Below, piece by piece: positions 37,453 through 46,254 of a stretch of DNA of 64,000 nt; the stretch's first letter is position 1, and every line of letters begins with the position of its first letter. This stretch comes from Paracoccaceae bacterium (GTDB lineage: Bacteria > Pseudomonadota > Alphaproteobacteria > Rhodobacterales > Rhodobacteraceae): the NCBI GenBank assembly GCA_028284705.1, contig JANQRE010000026.1:1-64000 (forward strand), in the 5' to 3' direction. The notes beneath the pieces are model-generated. The model did not search any database. It was given only the letters and a program-made list of their open reading frames with translations, and had not been told where the DNA came from. The translations under genes and the position numbers were made by a program.

Positions 37453-38487
37453 ATGACCGATCTTGTGCTCCTCGACCTGCTCCTGCGCGGCGCCTTCATT
37501 GGCCTCGGGCTTTACATCATTCTGCAATGCCTCACAGAGCGGCAAAAGCTGCCCTTCTGCTGGCCTGCCATCGCCTTCATCTCGGTGAAGATCGCCTATC
37601 TTCTGGTCTCCGCCCCGCCGCTGGATAGCCTTGTCGGTCCGGCCACGCCTTATCTCATTGCGCTTGCGCGGATCAGTCCCGCCCTGCTCTGGTGGTTCGC
37701 CATGAGCCTCTTCGACGAACGCCCGCAGCCCGGCATCATCATCGGCCTCGCTGTCTTCTTCTCGCTCGCGCCATACATCGTGCCCGATGCCCGGGAGAAC
37801 CTCGCGCACAACCTCATCCTCTTCCCGCTCATGGGGCACGTCCTCTGGGTCGCGCTCACCGGCTATCGCGGTGACCTCATCACCCCGCGCCGCCGATTCC
37901 GTCTGGCCTTTGCAGGCCTTGTCCCGGTCGTCGCGATTGTCATTGGCATCATCGAAATCGCCTACCCGAATGCCGAGAACGCCATCGCAATGCGGCTACT
38001 GCAATCGAGCGTCTTTGTGGCCCTCGCCCTGCTGTTCACAGTCTGGATGACCAAAATGGACCGCGACTTGCTGGTGATCACACGGCCTAAGGGGCAGCTC
38101 TACGACGACGCCGCGCAAGAGACTGAGATGCGCCGCCTGCAGGAACTGCTGAGCGCTGATATCCACCGCACCGAGGGCCTCTCCATAGGCTCGCTTGCGG
38201 AGGCGATGGAAATCCCCGAGCACCGACTGCGGCGCCTCATTAACCATCACATGGGCTATCGTAACATCTCCGAACTCATCAATGACCGCCGCATTGATGA
38301 CGCGAAAGACAAGCTCTCCGACCCGCTGCTCTTCGACCGGCAGATCACGCAAATTGCGTTTGATGTGGGCTACGGCTCTCTCGCGCCGTTCAACCGCGCT
38401 TTTCGGGAACGCACCGGGCTGACGCCGAAGCAATACCGGCAAAAATTCCTTGGCGGCGACGACCCGCAAGCGGTGCCCGCGGAGTAA
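37453..38487 (+). CDS. AraC-family regulator with N-terminal membrane domain
   Basis: 344 residues from the ATG at 37453. About six membrane helices span residues 1-215 (LLLRGAFIGLGLYIILQCL, GIIIGLAVFFSLAPYIV and others). The C-terminal AraC DNA-binding domain follows at about 235-335 (LSIGSLAEAMEIPEHRLRRL; ITQIAFDVGYGSLAPFNRAF). Membrane-anchored AraC proteins probably sense envelope or small-molecule signals. It sits 71 bp after the ASKHA gene and may regulate the C1 genes, but this is inferred from position only. Confidence 0.87.
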   Translation: MTDLVLLDLLLRGAFIGLGLYIILQCLTERQKLPFCWPAIAFISVKIAYLLVSAPPLDSLVGPATPYLIALARISPALLWWFAMSLFDERPQPGIIIGLAVFFSLAPYIVPDARENLAHNLILFPLMGHVLWVALTGYRGDLITPRRRFRLAFAGLVPVVAIVIGIIEIAYPNAENAIAMRLLQSSVFVALALLFTVWMTKMDRDLLVITRPKGQLYDDAAQETEMRRLQELLSADIHRTEGLSIGSLAEAMEIPEHRLRRLINHHMGYRNISELINDRRIDDAKDKLSDPLLFDRQITQIAFDVGYGSLAPFNRAFRERTGLTPKQYRQKFLGGDDPQAVPAE

Positions 38488-38527
38488 GGTTTTTCTCAAT
38501 TGACCCTGCCCGCCCGCTCTGCTGTTC

Positions 38528-39388
38528 ATGCGGACCATGGACGCGCAGGCAAACCGGGATCAAAAGGACTTCTGGACCGATGAGGCGGGTCCGAAATGGG
38601 TCGCGCAGCAGGCCTATATGGATGCGCTATTGCGCCCGGTTCTCGATGCGCTTTTGATCCGTGCGCGGCTGGCCAATGGCCAGCATGTGTTGGACCTCGG
38701 CTGCGGGGCTGGCGAGAGCACCTTTCGCGCCGCTGAGCTGATCGGCGCGGATGGGCACGCCATGGGCATCGATATTTCCCCAACCCTGCTCAAGGTGGCG
38801 GAGGCCCGCGCCCGCAACCACAGCAATGTCAGCTTCGTCTGCGAAGATGCCGCCACGCACCGGTTCGACGTGCGGCGCTTTCACCGGATGATCTCGCGCT
38901 TTGGCACGATGTTCTTTGATGATCCTGTTCCGGCGTTCGAGAATATCCTCGGTAGTCTGCGCCCCGGCGGTCAGATGATCTTCGCCACCTGGGGGCAGAT
39001 CGACGCCAATCCGTACTTCAAAACGGTCGCCCGCGTGGCGCGGGATGTGCTGGGGCCTGTCCCCAAGACCGATCCCGATCTGCCCGGCCCCTTTGCCCTG
39101 CGCGACCCGGGGCGGATCAATGCGATCCTCACGGACGCAGATTTCAAGGAGATCGATATCGAAGTGGTGTCGCTCGACCTGACGCCGCAAGGGACTTTGC
39201 GCGACTTCGCCGAGAATTGCTGCGTCATTGGCCCTGCCGAACGCGCGCTTGTCCATCACAAGGCGGATGCGGCGGCGCGGGAGCGGTTGATCAAACGGCT
39301 GGAGTTGCATTTCCAGGGCTATCAGAGTTCCGCAGGGCTACAGATCCCGGCAGAGATCAATTTCGTAACAGCCAGGAAGTCATCCTGA
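38528..39388 (+). CDS. Class I SAM-dependent methyltransferase
   Basis: 286 residues; the second Met at 38537 is also a possible start. Motif I is VLDLGCGAGESTFRAAELIG, then MGIDISPTLLKVAEARA, and post-motif LRPGGQMIFATWG, as in UbiE/Methyltransf_11 enzymes. Substrate unknown. It lies 41 bp after the AraC gene and overlaps the convergent membrane-protein gene by 9 bases. Confidence 0.82.
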   Translation: MRTMDAQANRDQKDFWTDEAGPKWVAQQAYMDALLRPVLDALLIRARLANGQHVLDLGCGAGESTFRAAELIGADGHAMGIDISPTLLKVAEARARNHSNVSFVCEDAATHRFDVRRFHRMISRFGTMFFDDPVPAFENILGSLRPGGQMIFATWGQIDANPYFKTVARVARDVLGPVPKTDPDLPGPFALRDPGRINAILTDADFKEIDIEVVSLDLTPQGTLRDFAENCCVIGPAERALVHHKADAAARERLIKRLELHFQGYQSSAGLQIPAEINFVTARKSS

Positions 39389-39799
39389 GCCGGTCTCTGC
39401 CGCGCCGCGATAGATGAGATGCAAGGCACAGCCAAAAAGCCCGAATTGCAACGCGAGATAGACCGTCTCCATCGCGACAAACCCGCCCGCATTCGGCACG
39501 CTTTGTTTGGCCACCAGCCCAAGCACGTGGCAAGTCCAGAAGAACAACCCCATGATCGCGGTGAAATTGAGCGCGCCCGAGAGCCCGGCGGCGTCACGAA
39601 ACTTCGGGTACAGCAGCCCCAGCACAGCGCCCTGAATGAGCATCGAGAGAAGCGCGACCGGGAAATTCGGGTCGCCGTCGAGATAACCAAAACTGCGGTA
39701 TTGCTCTTCAAACAGGACCAGATGCCAGACGAACGCGAGCGGGAAGACGATCAGAAGATACGCGGTCGTGGCGATCAGAACCTTGGTCATGTCACGCAT
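39380..39799 (-). CDS. Four-helix membrane protein of unknown function
   Basis: 139 residues with about four membrane helices (VLIATTAYLLIVFPLAFVW, PVALLSMLIQGAVLGLLY, LNFTAIMGLFFWTCHVLGL, TVYLALQFGLFGCALHLIY). It resembles small uncharacterised DUF1761/DUF2177-like membrane proteins, but I cannot assign a family with confidence. It overlaps the upstream VOC gene by 8 bases, so the two are coupled and probably share the HxlR-controlled promoter. Confidence 0.72.
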   Translation of the reverse strand: MRDMTKVLIATTAYLLIVFPLAFVWHLVLFEEQYRSFGYLDGDPNFPVALLSMLIQGAVLGLLYPKFRDAAGLSGALNFTAIMGLFFWTCHVLGLVAKQSVPNAGGFVAMETVYLALQFGLFGCALHLIYRGAAETGSG

Positions 39800-40142
39800 C
39801 AGAGGCGCGTTTCCACAGCGCTAGGGGCGCGCCGCCCGGATCGCGGATGAAACTCGCATCTCCCGCCGGGCCTTTCAGGTTCTCCGCAATAATTTCTGCC
39901 CCATGTCCACGCGCATCTTCGACCGCCTGTGCAAGGTCTTCGACCTCGAGATACGGCACCCAGCCCGACACACCCTCCATCGCGTCCGCCGTGGCTGCAA
40001 ATGGCATCTCCTGCCCTTCTGACTGCAGAAACGTCATCGGCCCAATATCCTTGGCATCCCACCCAAAGGCATTTTGCAGAAATTCAGTTGTGGCGGCGCG
40101 GTGGCCGCCGATATTGTCGAACCAAACGAAGGGAGACGGCAT
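39792..40142 (-). CDS. VOC-superfamily (glyoxalase-like) protein
   Basis: 116 residues with paired beta-alpha-beta-beta-beta modules: PSPFVWFDNIGGHRAATTEF, then WVPYLEVEDLAQAVEDARGHGAEIIAE and the terminal IRDPGGAPLALWK. Small VOC proteins include glyoxalases, dioxygenases and resistance proteins; the substrate is unknown. GAGGAT precedes the ATG. It is divergent from an HxlR regulator with TTGCAAG boxes between them. Confidence 0.82.
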   Translation of the reverse strand: MPSPFVWFDNIGGHRAATTEFLQNAFGWDAKDIGPMTFLQSEGQEMPFAATADAMEGVSGWVPYLEVEDLAQAVEDARGHGAEIIAENLKGPAGDASFIRDPGGAPLALWKRASDA

Positions 40143-40153
40143 CTCAAAATCCT

Positions 40154-40206
40154 CTTGTATTTTGCAAGTAGTTTGAGGTTAGAAATACAACTTGCAATTT
40201 GCAAGT
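40154..40206. promoter_or_regulatory. Two TTGCAAG operator boxes in the VOC / hxlR-like divergent promoter
   Basis: ACTTGCAA-T-TTGCAAGT (40190-40206) is a perfect 17-bp palindrome 28 bases before the HxlR-type gene. CTTGTATTTTGCAAG (40154-40168) is an imperfect copy 12 bases before the VOC gene start. HxlR-type repressors commonly bind paired palindromes in such divergent promoters, so autoregulation plus control of the VOC gene is likely. Confidence 0.7.
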
Positions 40207-40233
40207 ATAAATTTCGTCACTATGTAGGACCGC

Positions 40234-40680
40234 ATGACCAAGCCTCGCAGCATCGACTGGAACGGTTGCCCTACGCGCTACGCGGCAGGGATTTTCGGCG
40301 ATAAATGGTGCTTTCTTCTGCTGCGCGACGTGCTTTTGCACGGCAAACGTACGTATAGTGAGTTTTTGGGATCGCCTGAGGGGATTTCCACCAACATTCT
40401 TGCCGACCGTCTCTCTCGGCTGGAGGCTGCGGGTATGCTGGATCGCCAGACCGACCCGCGCAAAGCCAGCCGGGTCTGTTACTTTCCGACCCGCAAAGCC
40501 CGGGACATTTTGCCGGCGCTGATCGGCGTGATGGTCTGGTCGACGAAATACGATGCCCGCACCGAGGCACCCGAGAGTTTCGCGGCGTCCTTCCAAAGCG
40601 ACCCCGTCGGAACGATTGAGTGGTATGAGGCCGAGATCGACCGGGTCGATGGCGAGATCCGCGGGTTCGCGCGTGGTTAG
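40234..40680 (+). CDS. HxlR-family transcriptional regulator
   Basis: 148 residues. The HxlR winged-helix signature is clear: NGCPTRYAAGIFGDKWCFLLLRDVL, YSEFLGSPEGISTNILADRLSRLE and the wing GMLDRQTDPRKASRVCYFPT. Cys12 in the CP motif is the redox- or quinone-sensing position in some relatives (YodB, QorR). The C-terminal ~30 residues extend past the minimal domain. It is divergent from the VOC gene across a palindrome-bearing 91-bp region. Confidence 0.9.
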   Translation: MTKPRSIDWNGCPTRYAAGIFGDKWCFLLLRDVLLHGKRTYSEFLGSPEGISTNILADRLSRLEAAGMLDRQTDPRKASRVCYFPTRKARDILPALIGVMVWSTKYDARTEAPESFAASFQSDPVGTIEWYEAEIDRVDGEIRGFARG

Positions 40681-40766
40681 CGGGCAGGCCAAAGGCCGGA
40701 CGTGTTCAGCGCTTGAGTTTTCGCCCGTTGACGCCCCTGTGCTGGCGGCCTATTCCGAAGGACCAG

Positions 40767-40840
40767 GCGGGTATGGTGAAAAGGTATCACGCGAGCTTCC
40801 CAAGCTTAAGTTACGGGTTCGATTCCCGTTACCCGCTCCA
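40767..40840 (+). tRNA. tRNA-Gly (anticodon CCC)
   Basis: 74 bases. Acceptor GCGGGTA pairs with TACCCGC; the anticodon loop TTCCCAA gives CCC; the T-arm is ACGGGTTCGATTCCCGT; the 3' TCCA includes encoded CCA and discriminator T. The anticodon stem CGAGC/GCTTA is imperfect, with a C-A mismatch at its base. Overall it resembles bacterial tRNA-Gly(CCC). Confidence 0.93.
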
Positions 40841-40857
40841 CTTCGATTGACCAGGTC

Positions 40858-41322
40858 ATGCAGTACCACACCCCCCTGAAAACCGAAGACTTGCGGGCGC
40901 TTCACATCCCCGAACCCTGGACCTTCGGCCTCGCCGACCGCACCCGGTTTGGCGAGATTGATGCGCTCAATCACATCAACCACACCGCTTATCTCAGGTG
41001 GTTCGAGGCCTTCCGCATCCGCTATTTCTCTGAATACGGCATCTCCGATTACGGCCCCTCCGCCCCCCGCCTCGTCCTGCGGCAGGTTGGCGTCGATTAC
41101 CTCGCCGAGATGGGCCTCAATCAGGATTACATCGTTACCGGCCGCACCGCGAATTTCCGCAATACGAGCTTTCGGATGGACTATGCTGTCTGGTCCGAAG
41201 GTCGTTGCACATCAACCGGTTATGCGATCATCGTGATGTTGACGCAAGCGGGTGAGAAGATGCCAATCCCGCAAGCCACCCGCGATGTGATGATGAACCG
41301 CGACGGGGCGGAGCAGCTCTAG
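40858..41322 (+). CDS. Acyl-CoA thioesterase-like protein (hotdog fold, 4HBT family)
   Basis: 154 residues. The hotdog-fold signature is visible in TRFGEIDALNHINHTAYLRW (Asp-x-NH-N-x-Y), then VLRQVGVDYLAEM. It would hydrolyse a CoA or acyl carrier thioester of unknown identity. It starts 18 bases after the tRNA-Gly gene and its stop interlocks with pgi (CTAG). Confidence 0.87.
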   Translation: MQYHTPLKTEDLRALHIPEPWTFGLADRTRFGEIDALNHINHTAYLRWFEAFRIRYFSEYGISDYGPSAPRLVLRQVGVDYLAEMGLNQDYIVTGRTANFRNTSFRMDYAVWSEGRCTSTGYAIIVMLTQAGEKMPIPQATRDVMMNRDGAEQL

Positions 41323-42914
41323 GATTTGTCCTGCAAATAGCGCAGCAACATCTGCGTTGAGCCATCCTTTGCCGCCGCACTTTCCTCACCGCGCAGGATC
41401 GGTGTCAGCTTGTTGGCCAGTTCCTTGCCCAGCTCCACGCCCCATTGATCGAAGGAGTTGATGCCCAGGATCACGCCTTCGACAAACACCCGATGCTCAT
41501 ACAGTGCGATGATCTGGCCGAGCACATAAGGCGTGAGTTTCGGATAAACGAGCGTCGTTGAGGGGCGGTTTCCGGGGAAAACGCGGTGCCGCGCCTGACG
41601 CTCCAACTCCTCGCCAGACAGGCCTTTCGCAACCATGATGTCGCGCGCCTCATCCAGGGATCGACCCACCATCAGCGCCTCGGATTGGGCCAAACAATTG
41701 GCCACAAGCAATTGATGATGATGGGATAGTTCCGGTTCATGTCCCTCCCGTGCAACCAGGAATTCGCACGGGATCACACGCGTGCCCTGATGGATCAGCT
41801 GGTAGAATGCGTGCTGACCATTGGTGCCGGGTTCACCCCAAACAACCGGGCCCGAGTGCACCGGCACATCGCCGCCATCCATCACAACGGACTTGCCGTT
41901 GCTCTCCATTTCAAGCTGCTGCAGGTAGGCTGGCAGCCGCGACAGGCGGTTATCATAGGGCAGCACCGCGCGGGTCGCATGGCCGCAACCCTGATTGTGC
42001 CAGAGCCCGACAAGGGCCAGCATCATCGGCATGTTCTCAAGCGGCGGCGCAGTCTGGAAATGCTTGTCCATCGCCCACCCGCCTTCGAGAAATTCGAGGA
42101 ACTTCTCCGGCCCGATGGCGATCATCAGCGAAAGCCCAATCGGACCCCACATGGAATAACGCCCGCCAACCCAATCCTCGAATCCGAAGACGCGGGACGG
42201 ATCGATGCCAAAGGCGCTTGTTTTGTCGGTGGCGGAAGAGACGGCGGCAAATTGTGTTGCAGGGTCAGCGACTTGACCCTTCATCCAGTCGAAGGCCGTC
42301 CTGGCGTTTGTCATCGTCTCGATGGTCGTGAAGGTCTTGGACGCCACGATCACCAGTGTCGTCTCCGGGTTCAGCCCTTTCAGCGCATCGGCGATATCCG
42401 CCCCATCGACATTGGAGACGAACTGCACCCGCGGCCCGTCGTAATAGGGCGCAAGCGCGAGCGTTCCCATGGCAGGGCCAAGGTCAGAGCCGCCGATACC
42501 GATATTGATGACATCCGTGATCGCCCCGCCCTGCCCTGTGAAGCCGCCATCACGCACAGCGGTCGCGAATGTCTCCATCGCCGCGCGGATGCTTAGCACC
42601 TCGTGATACTCCTCCTCAGGCACACCTGTCGGTGCGCCCCCGAGATTGCGCAGCATTGTGTGCAGCACGGCGCGATCTTCGGTTTCGTTGATATGCGCGC
42701 CCGAGAACATCCTATCGCGCTTCGCTTCGACACCCGCCTCTTGCGCCATGGCAAGAAGCAGGCGCCGCGCATCGGCATCGATCTGGGTTTTGGAATAGTC
42801 GAAAAGCATATCGCCCTGCGAGATCGAAAACTGCTCTGCCCGCTTGGGATCAGCCTCAAAGAGGGTCTGGATTGTTGGGCGTTTTTCTGCCGCTGTCTTC
42901 AGGTCATCCCACAT
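41319..42914 (-). CDS. pgi: Glucose-6-phosphate isomerase
   Basis: 531 residues with the PGI signatures VINIGIGGSDLGPAMG, GGRYSMWGPIGLSLMIAIG and the C-terminal NSFDQWGVELGKELA. It interconverts glucose-6-phosphate and fructose-6-phosphate. It is third in a zwf-pgl-pgi operon, 3 bases after the pgl stop, which links hexose-phosphate recycling to the oxidative branch. Confidence 0.97.
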   Translation of the reverse strand: MWDDLKTAAEKRPTIQTLFEADPKRAEQFSISQGDMLFDYSKTQIDADARRLLLAMAQEAGVEAKRDRMFSGAHINETEDRAVLHTMLRNLGGAPTGVPEEEYHEVLSIRAAMETFATAVRDGGFTGQGGAITDVINIGIGGSDLGPAMGTLALAPYYDGPRVQFVSNVDGADIADALKGLNPETTLVIVASKTFTTIETMTNARTAFDWMKGQVADPATQFAAVSSATDKTSAFGIDPSRVFGFEDWVGGRYSMWGPIGLSLMIAIGPEKFLEFLEGGWAMDKHFQTAPPLENMPMMLALVGLWHNQGCGHATRAVLPYDNRLSRLPAYLQQLEMESNGKSVVMDGGDVPVHSGPVVWGEPGTNGQHAFYQLIHQGTRVIPCEFLVAREGHEPELSHHHQLLVANCLAQSEALMVGRSLDEARDIMVAKGLSGEELERQARHRVFPGNRPSTTLVYPKLTPYVLGQIIALYEHRVFVEGVILGINSFDQWGVELGKELANKLTPILRGEESAAAKDGSTQMLLRYLQDKS

Positions 42915-42917
42915 CGC

Positions 42918-43562
42918 TCATGCCGCCCAATGTACCGTTGCTGTGCCCAAAACCGTTCGGATCGGGGCTTCTTCCGCGGGCAGATGTGCCGCCCGTTCCA
43001 CCGCTGCGCGTTTCTCGTCGCCGGTGATCACCACATGGGTCGACATCGCCCCCGCCAACACGCGACCAGTCAGAGTGATCCGTGGCTCCAGCCCGTCCGC
43101 AGCCTCGACCCGCATCAACGGCGCATCCGTTGAGAGCGCGGTCGCAAGGCCAGGTGAGCCCGGGAAGAGAGATGCGGTATGCATATCGGCACCCATGCCA
43201 AGCAGCAGGACGGAGATCGGCAAATGGGCGGAGATATCGGGCAACGCGCCCTCCTCCTCACGGATCGAGACGTAATTCGCCGTCGCCGCTCGCCCGACCA
43301 GAAGCCGCTCGCGCAGCAGCCGCTCGTTCGAGCGTTCGTGATCTGCGGGCACCTGCCGCTCATCGCCCATCAAGACCGTGATCCGGTCCCAATGCAGATC
43401 GACCGCCGAGAGCGTGTCGAAGATCGGGCCCGGGGTCGTGCCGCCGGGCACCGCAAAACTCGCGCGCTCATGGGTCATGAGGCATTCGTTCAACTCACCC
43501 GCCAGGCGATTGGCGAGATCGATCATCAGCATCTCGCGATCGGCATATTCGATCAGGTTCAC
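42918..43562 (-). CDS. pgl: 6-phosphogluconolactonase
   Basis: 214 residues of the DevB/SOL type (GlcNAc-6-P isomerase-like fold): VPGGTTPGPIFDTLS, VLMGDERQVPADHERSNERLLRERL and LLGMGADMHTASLFPGS. One departure: the family usually has GxGxDGHTASLFPG; here Asp-Met-His replaces Asp-Gly-His. It hydrolyses 6-phosphoglucono-lactone. It overlaps the zwf stop by 4 bases. Confidence 0.94.
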   Translation of the reverse strand: MNLIEYADREMLMIDLANRLAGELNECLMTHERASFAVPGGTTPGPIFDTLSAVDLHWDRITVLMGDERQVPADHERSNERLLRERLLVGRAATANYVSIREEEGALPDISAHLPISVLLLGMGADMHTASLFPGSPGLATALSTDAPLMRVEAADGLEPRITLTGRVLAGAMSTHVVITGDEKRAAVERAAHLPAEEAPIRTVLGTATVHWAA

Positions 43563-45013
43563 GCGCTGATCTCCCGCCAGCGGCGTCCGTCGCGGTGCAG
43601 CAGCATCAGGGCGTCTTCCGGGCCCGACGAGCCGGGATCATAGGTCTTCGGTTTGTCCCCGCGTGTGATCCAGCCTTCGATGATCGGATCGGTCCAGGCC
43701 CAGGCGGCCTCGACCTCATCGCCACGCATGAAGAGCGTCTGATTGCCCCGGATCACATCCATGATCAGCCGCTCATAGGCATCGGGCACATCCGCCGCCT
43801 CGGGTCCAAGCGCATCGGCGAAGGTCATATCCAGCGGCACATCCACAAGGCGCATACCGCCCGGGCCCGGCTCCTTGATCGTGACGCGCAAATCCATACC
43901 CTCATCGGGTTGCAAGCGGATCGACAGGATGTTGGCGTGGCTTCCGGCATCCTCGTCAAAGATCGAATGCGGCGTCTCCTTGAAATGCACGACAATCTCG
44001 GACATCCGCGCTTTCAGGCGTTTGCCGGTGCGCAGGTAAAACGGTGTGCCTTTCCACCGCCAATTGGAGATATCGACCTTCATCGCGATGAAGCTTTCCG
44101 TGCGGCTCTCTGGGTCTTCGGAATCCTCGACATAGCTCGGGCCATCGCCATCGGCACCGTATTGCCCGCGCACGATATTTTCCGTCGGAACGGCATCCAG
44201 CGCGCGAATAACCTTCAGCTTCTCGTCCCGGACGGCGTCGGGGTCAAACTTCGAGGGTGGCTCCATAGCTGTCAGGCAGAGGAGCTGCATCAGGTGGTTT
44301 TGAATCATGTCCCGCATGGCGCCGGATTTGTCGTAATACCCACCGCGCCCGCCGACCGAGACCGTCTCCGCCACCGTGATCTGCACGTGGTCGATATATT
44401 GAGCGTTCCAGAGCGGCTCGAAGAGCACATTGGCAAAGCGCACCGCCATCAGGTTCTGCACGGTTTCTTTGCCCAGATAATGGTCGATGCGGTAAATCTG
44501 ATGCTCGTCGAAGCTTTCGGCGAGCACGGCGTTCAAGGCTTTCGCACTCTCCAGATCGCGTCCGAAGGGTTTTTCCACGACGATCCGGCTCTCGGGCGTC
44601 GCGATCTTGTGCTTATGCAGCCGCGTGGCGATATCGCCAAAGAGCCCCGGCCCGACGGAGAAATAGAACGCGGTGATCGCTTCCTTGCGCACCATCTTGG
44701 CCAGCGCGTCCCAACCGCCTTCGCCACGCGCATCGATGGGGGTGTAGTTGAGGCGTTCCAGAAATGCCGCGACCGTTTCGGCGTCGCGTTTCTTTTCGGA
44801 GATGAATTCCGCAATCGCCTCACCGACAAAAGCCTGATACCCGGCCTGATCCATCTCACCGCGGGCGGCACCAATGATGCGGGCATCCTCGGGCATCTGC
44901 CCGGCCACGAAGCGGCGATAGAGACCGGGTAGAATTTTCCGGCGCGCAAGGTCGCCTGTGCCACCAAAAATCACAAGGTCGAACGGGTCGACGGGAATAA
45001 CGCGGGAGACCAT
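43559..45013 (-). CDS. zwf: Glucose-6-phosphate 1-dehydrogenase
   Basis: 484 residues. NADP-binding IFGGTGDLARRKILPGLY and the substrate-binding RIDHYLGKETVQNLMAVRFAN (split here as RIDHYLGKE and VQNLMAVRFAN) are diagnostic, with the conserved Lys and His. It feeds the Entner-Doudoroff and pentose-phosphate routes and produces NADPH. It is first in the operon, with a LacI-type palindrome 37 bases upstream of the ATG. Confidence 0.97.
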   Translation of the reverse strand: MVSRVIPVDPFDLVIFGGTGDLARRKILPGLYRRFVAGQMPEDARIIGAARGEMDQAGYQAFVGEAIAEFISEKKRDAETVAAFLERLNYTPIDARGEGGWDALAKMVRKEAITAFYFSVGPGLFGDIATRLHKHKIATPESRIVVEKPFGRDLESAKALNAVLAESFDEHQIYRIDHYLGKETVQNLMAVRFANVLFEPLWNAQYIDHVQITVAETVSVGGRGGYYDKSGAMRDMIQNHLMQLLCLTAMEPPSKFDPDAVRDEKLKVIRALDAVPTENIVRGQYGADGDGPSYVEDSEDPESRTESFIAMKVDISNWRWKGTPFYLRTGKRLKARMSEIVVHFKETPHSIFDEDAGSHANILSIRLQPDEGMDLRVTIKEPGPGGMRLVDVPLDMTFADALGPEAADVPDAYERLIMDVIRGNQTLFMRGDEVEAAWAWTDPIIEGWITRGDKPKTYDPGSSGPEDALMLLHRDGRRWREISA

Positions 45014-45049
45014 GAGGGCTTCTGTCCTTAACTGTCCGATCCAAGCTCT

Positions 45050-45061
45050 GTTAGCGCTAAC
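45050..45061. promoter_or_regulatory. LacI-family-type operator upstream of zwf
   Basis: GTTAGCGCTAAC is a perfect 12-bp palindrome with a central CG step, the typical core of operators bound by LacI-family sugar regulators. It lies 37 bases before the zwf ATG, in the divergent gap shared with the radical SAM gene. No lacI-family gene is in the window. Confidence 0.65.
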
Positions 45062-45179
45062 GAGCCCTTATTTGCGAGGCATACCCAAGCCTGCCGCGTC
45101 TGTCTAGCACGAGCGTTGAAAGCACACCACAATCACAAGAGTGTCAAAATCTCAAGACAGTGCTTTCCCTTCGCACGAC

Positions 45180-46190
45180 ATGTGCTTAGGCAAGAGAACG
45201 ATCAAAGAAGAAGAGACAGGCCTTCAACCCGTGAAAGACCAAATCGGACCCGCGACACGCGCCAATGAAGGCAAGTTTCAGGACAAATTCACGACCGCCA
45301 AGGGCGAACCCCGTGCCTCCGTTGCCTTGAGCAATCCGCAGACGCTTTGGTTCAACACCGGGACGCTCTGCAACATCGAATGTGTGAACTGCTACATCCT
45401 GAGTTCACCGACCAATGATGCGCTTGTCTATCTGACGGCGGATGAGGTCTCGGATTATCTTCATCAATTGACGGATCGCGCCTGGCCTGTGACCGAGATT
45501 GCTTTCACCGGCGGCGAACCCTTCATGAACCCCGAGATGATCGAGATGGCCCGTCGTCCGCTCGAGCGCGGCTTCGAGGTCCTGATCCTGACCAATGCGA
45601 TGCGCCCGATGATGCGCAAATCCGTGCGCGCCGGGCTTGCGGATCTCATCAGAACCTATGGGGACAAGCTGACCTTACGCGTGTCCCTCGACCACTGGTC
45701 AGAGGTTTTGCATGATGCCGAGCGCGGTCCCGGCTCGTTTGAGAAAACGCTGGAGGGCATGCGGTGGCTGCGCGATCAAGGCGCACGCATGGCCGTGGCC
45801 GGTCGCATGGAATGGTCGGAGAGTGAAGAGGCAGCCCGCGAGGGTTTCGCGCGGCTTTTTGCGGAAAACAACTTCAAGATCGATGCGCAAAACCCTGGGA
45901 TGACAGTGCTTTTCCCCGAAATGGACGAGTCTGTCGAAGTGCCTGAAATCACCACAGCCTGTTGGGATATCCTCGGCAAATCGCCTGAGGCAGTGATGTG
46001 TTCCTCCTCCCGCATGGTCGTCAAACGCAAGGGCGCGGAGAAACCCTCGGTCGTCGCCTGCACGCTTCTACCCTATTCGGATGAGTTTGATCTCGGGCCG
46101 ACACTCGAGGGCGCGGAGCAGGATGTGCATCTCAACCACCCGCATTGCGCGAAGTTCTGCGTGCTCGGTGGGGCCAGTTGTTCGGCCTGA
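45180..46190 (+). CDS. Radical SAM protein of unknown substrate
   Basis: 336 residues from the first ATG; GTGs at 45141 and 45231 are alternative starts, the latter nearer the conserved region. The radical SAM motif is LCNIECVNCYI (CxxxCxxC), followed by IAFTGGEPFMNPEM. The C-terminal part has further cysteines (TACWDIL, MCSSS, VACTLLP, CAKFCVLGGASCS) that may bind an auxiliary cluster, as in SPASM-like enzymes. Its substrate is not evident from neighbours. It is divergent from zwf. Confidence 0.87.
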   Translation: MCLGKRTIKEEETGLQPVKDQIGPATRANEGKFQDKFTTAKGEPRASVALSNPQTLWFNTGTLCNIECVNCYILSSPTNDALVYLTADEVSDYLHQLTDRAWPVTEIAFTGGEPFMNPEMIEMARRPLERGFEVLILTNAMRPMMRKSVRAGLADLIRTYGDKLTLRVSLDHWSEVLHDAERGPGSFEKTLEGMRWLRDQGARMAVAGRMEWSESEEAAREGFARLFAENNFKIDAQNPGMTVLFPEMDESVEVPEITTACWDILGKSPEAVMCSSSRMVVKRKGAEKPSVVACTLLPYSDEFDLGPTLEGAEQDVHLNHPHCAKFCVLGGASCSA

Positions 46191-46254
46191 TCCGACGCGT
46201 CACATCTCAGTCCCGTTATGTAGACTTGCGCGGTAGCGCTCCGCTGGATTACGT

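Noticed and set aside
43595-44932. 445-codon open frame on the plus strand opposite zwf
   Set aside because: It is the antisense shadow of a clearly conserved gene; high-GC codon usage keeps opposite frames open. It shows no domain, ribosome binding site or signal.
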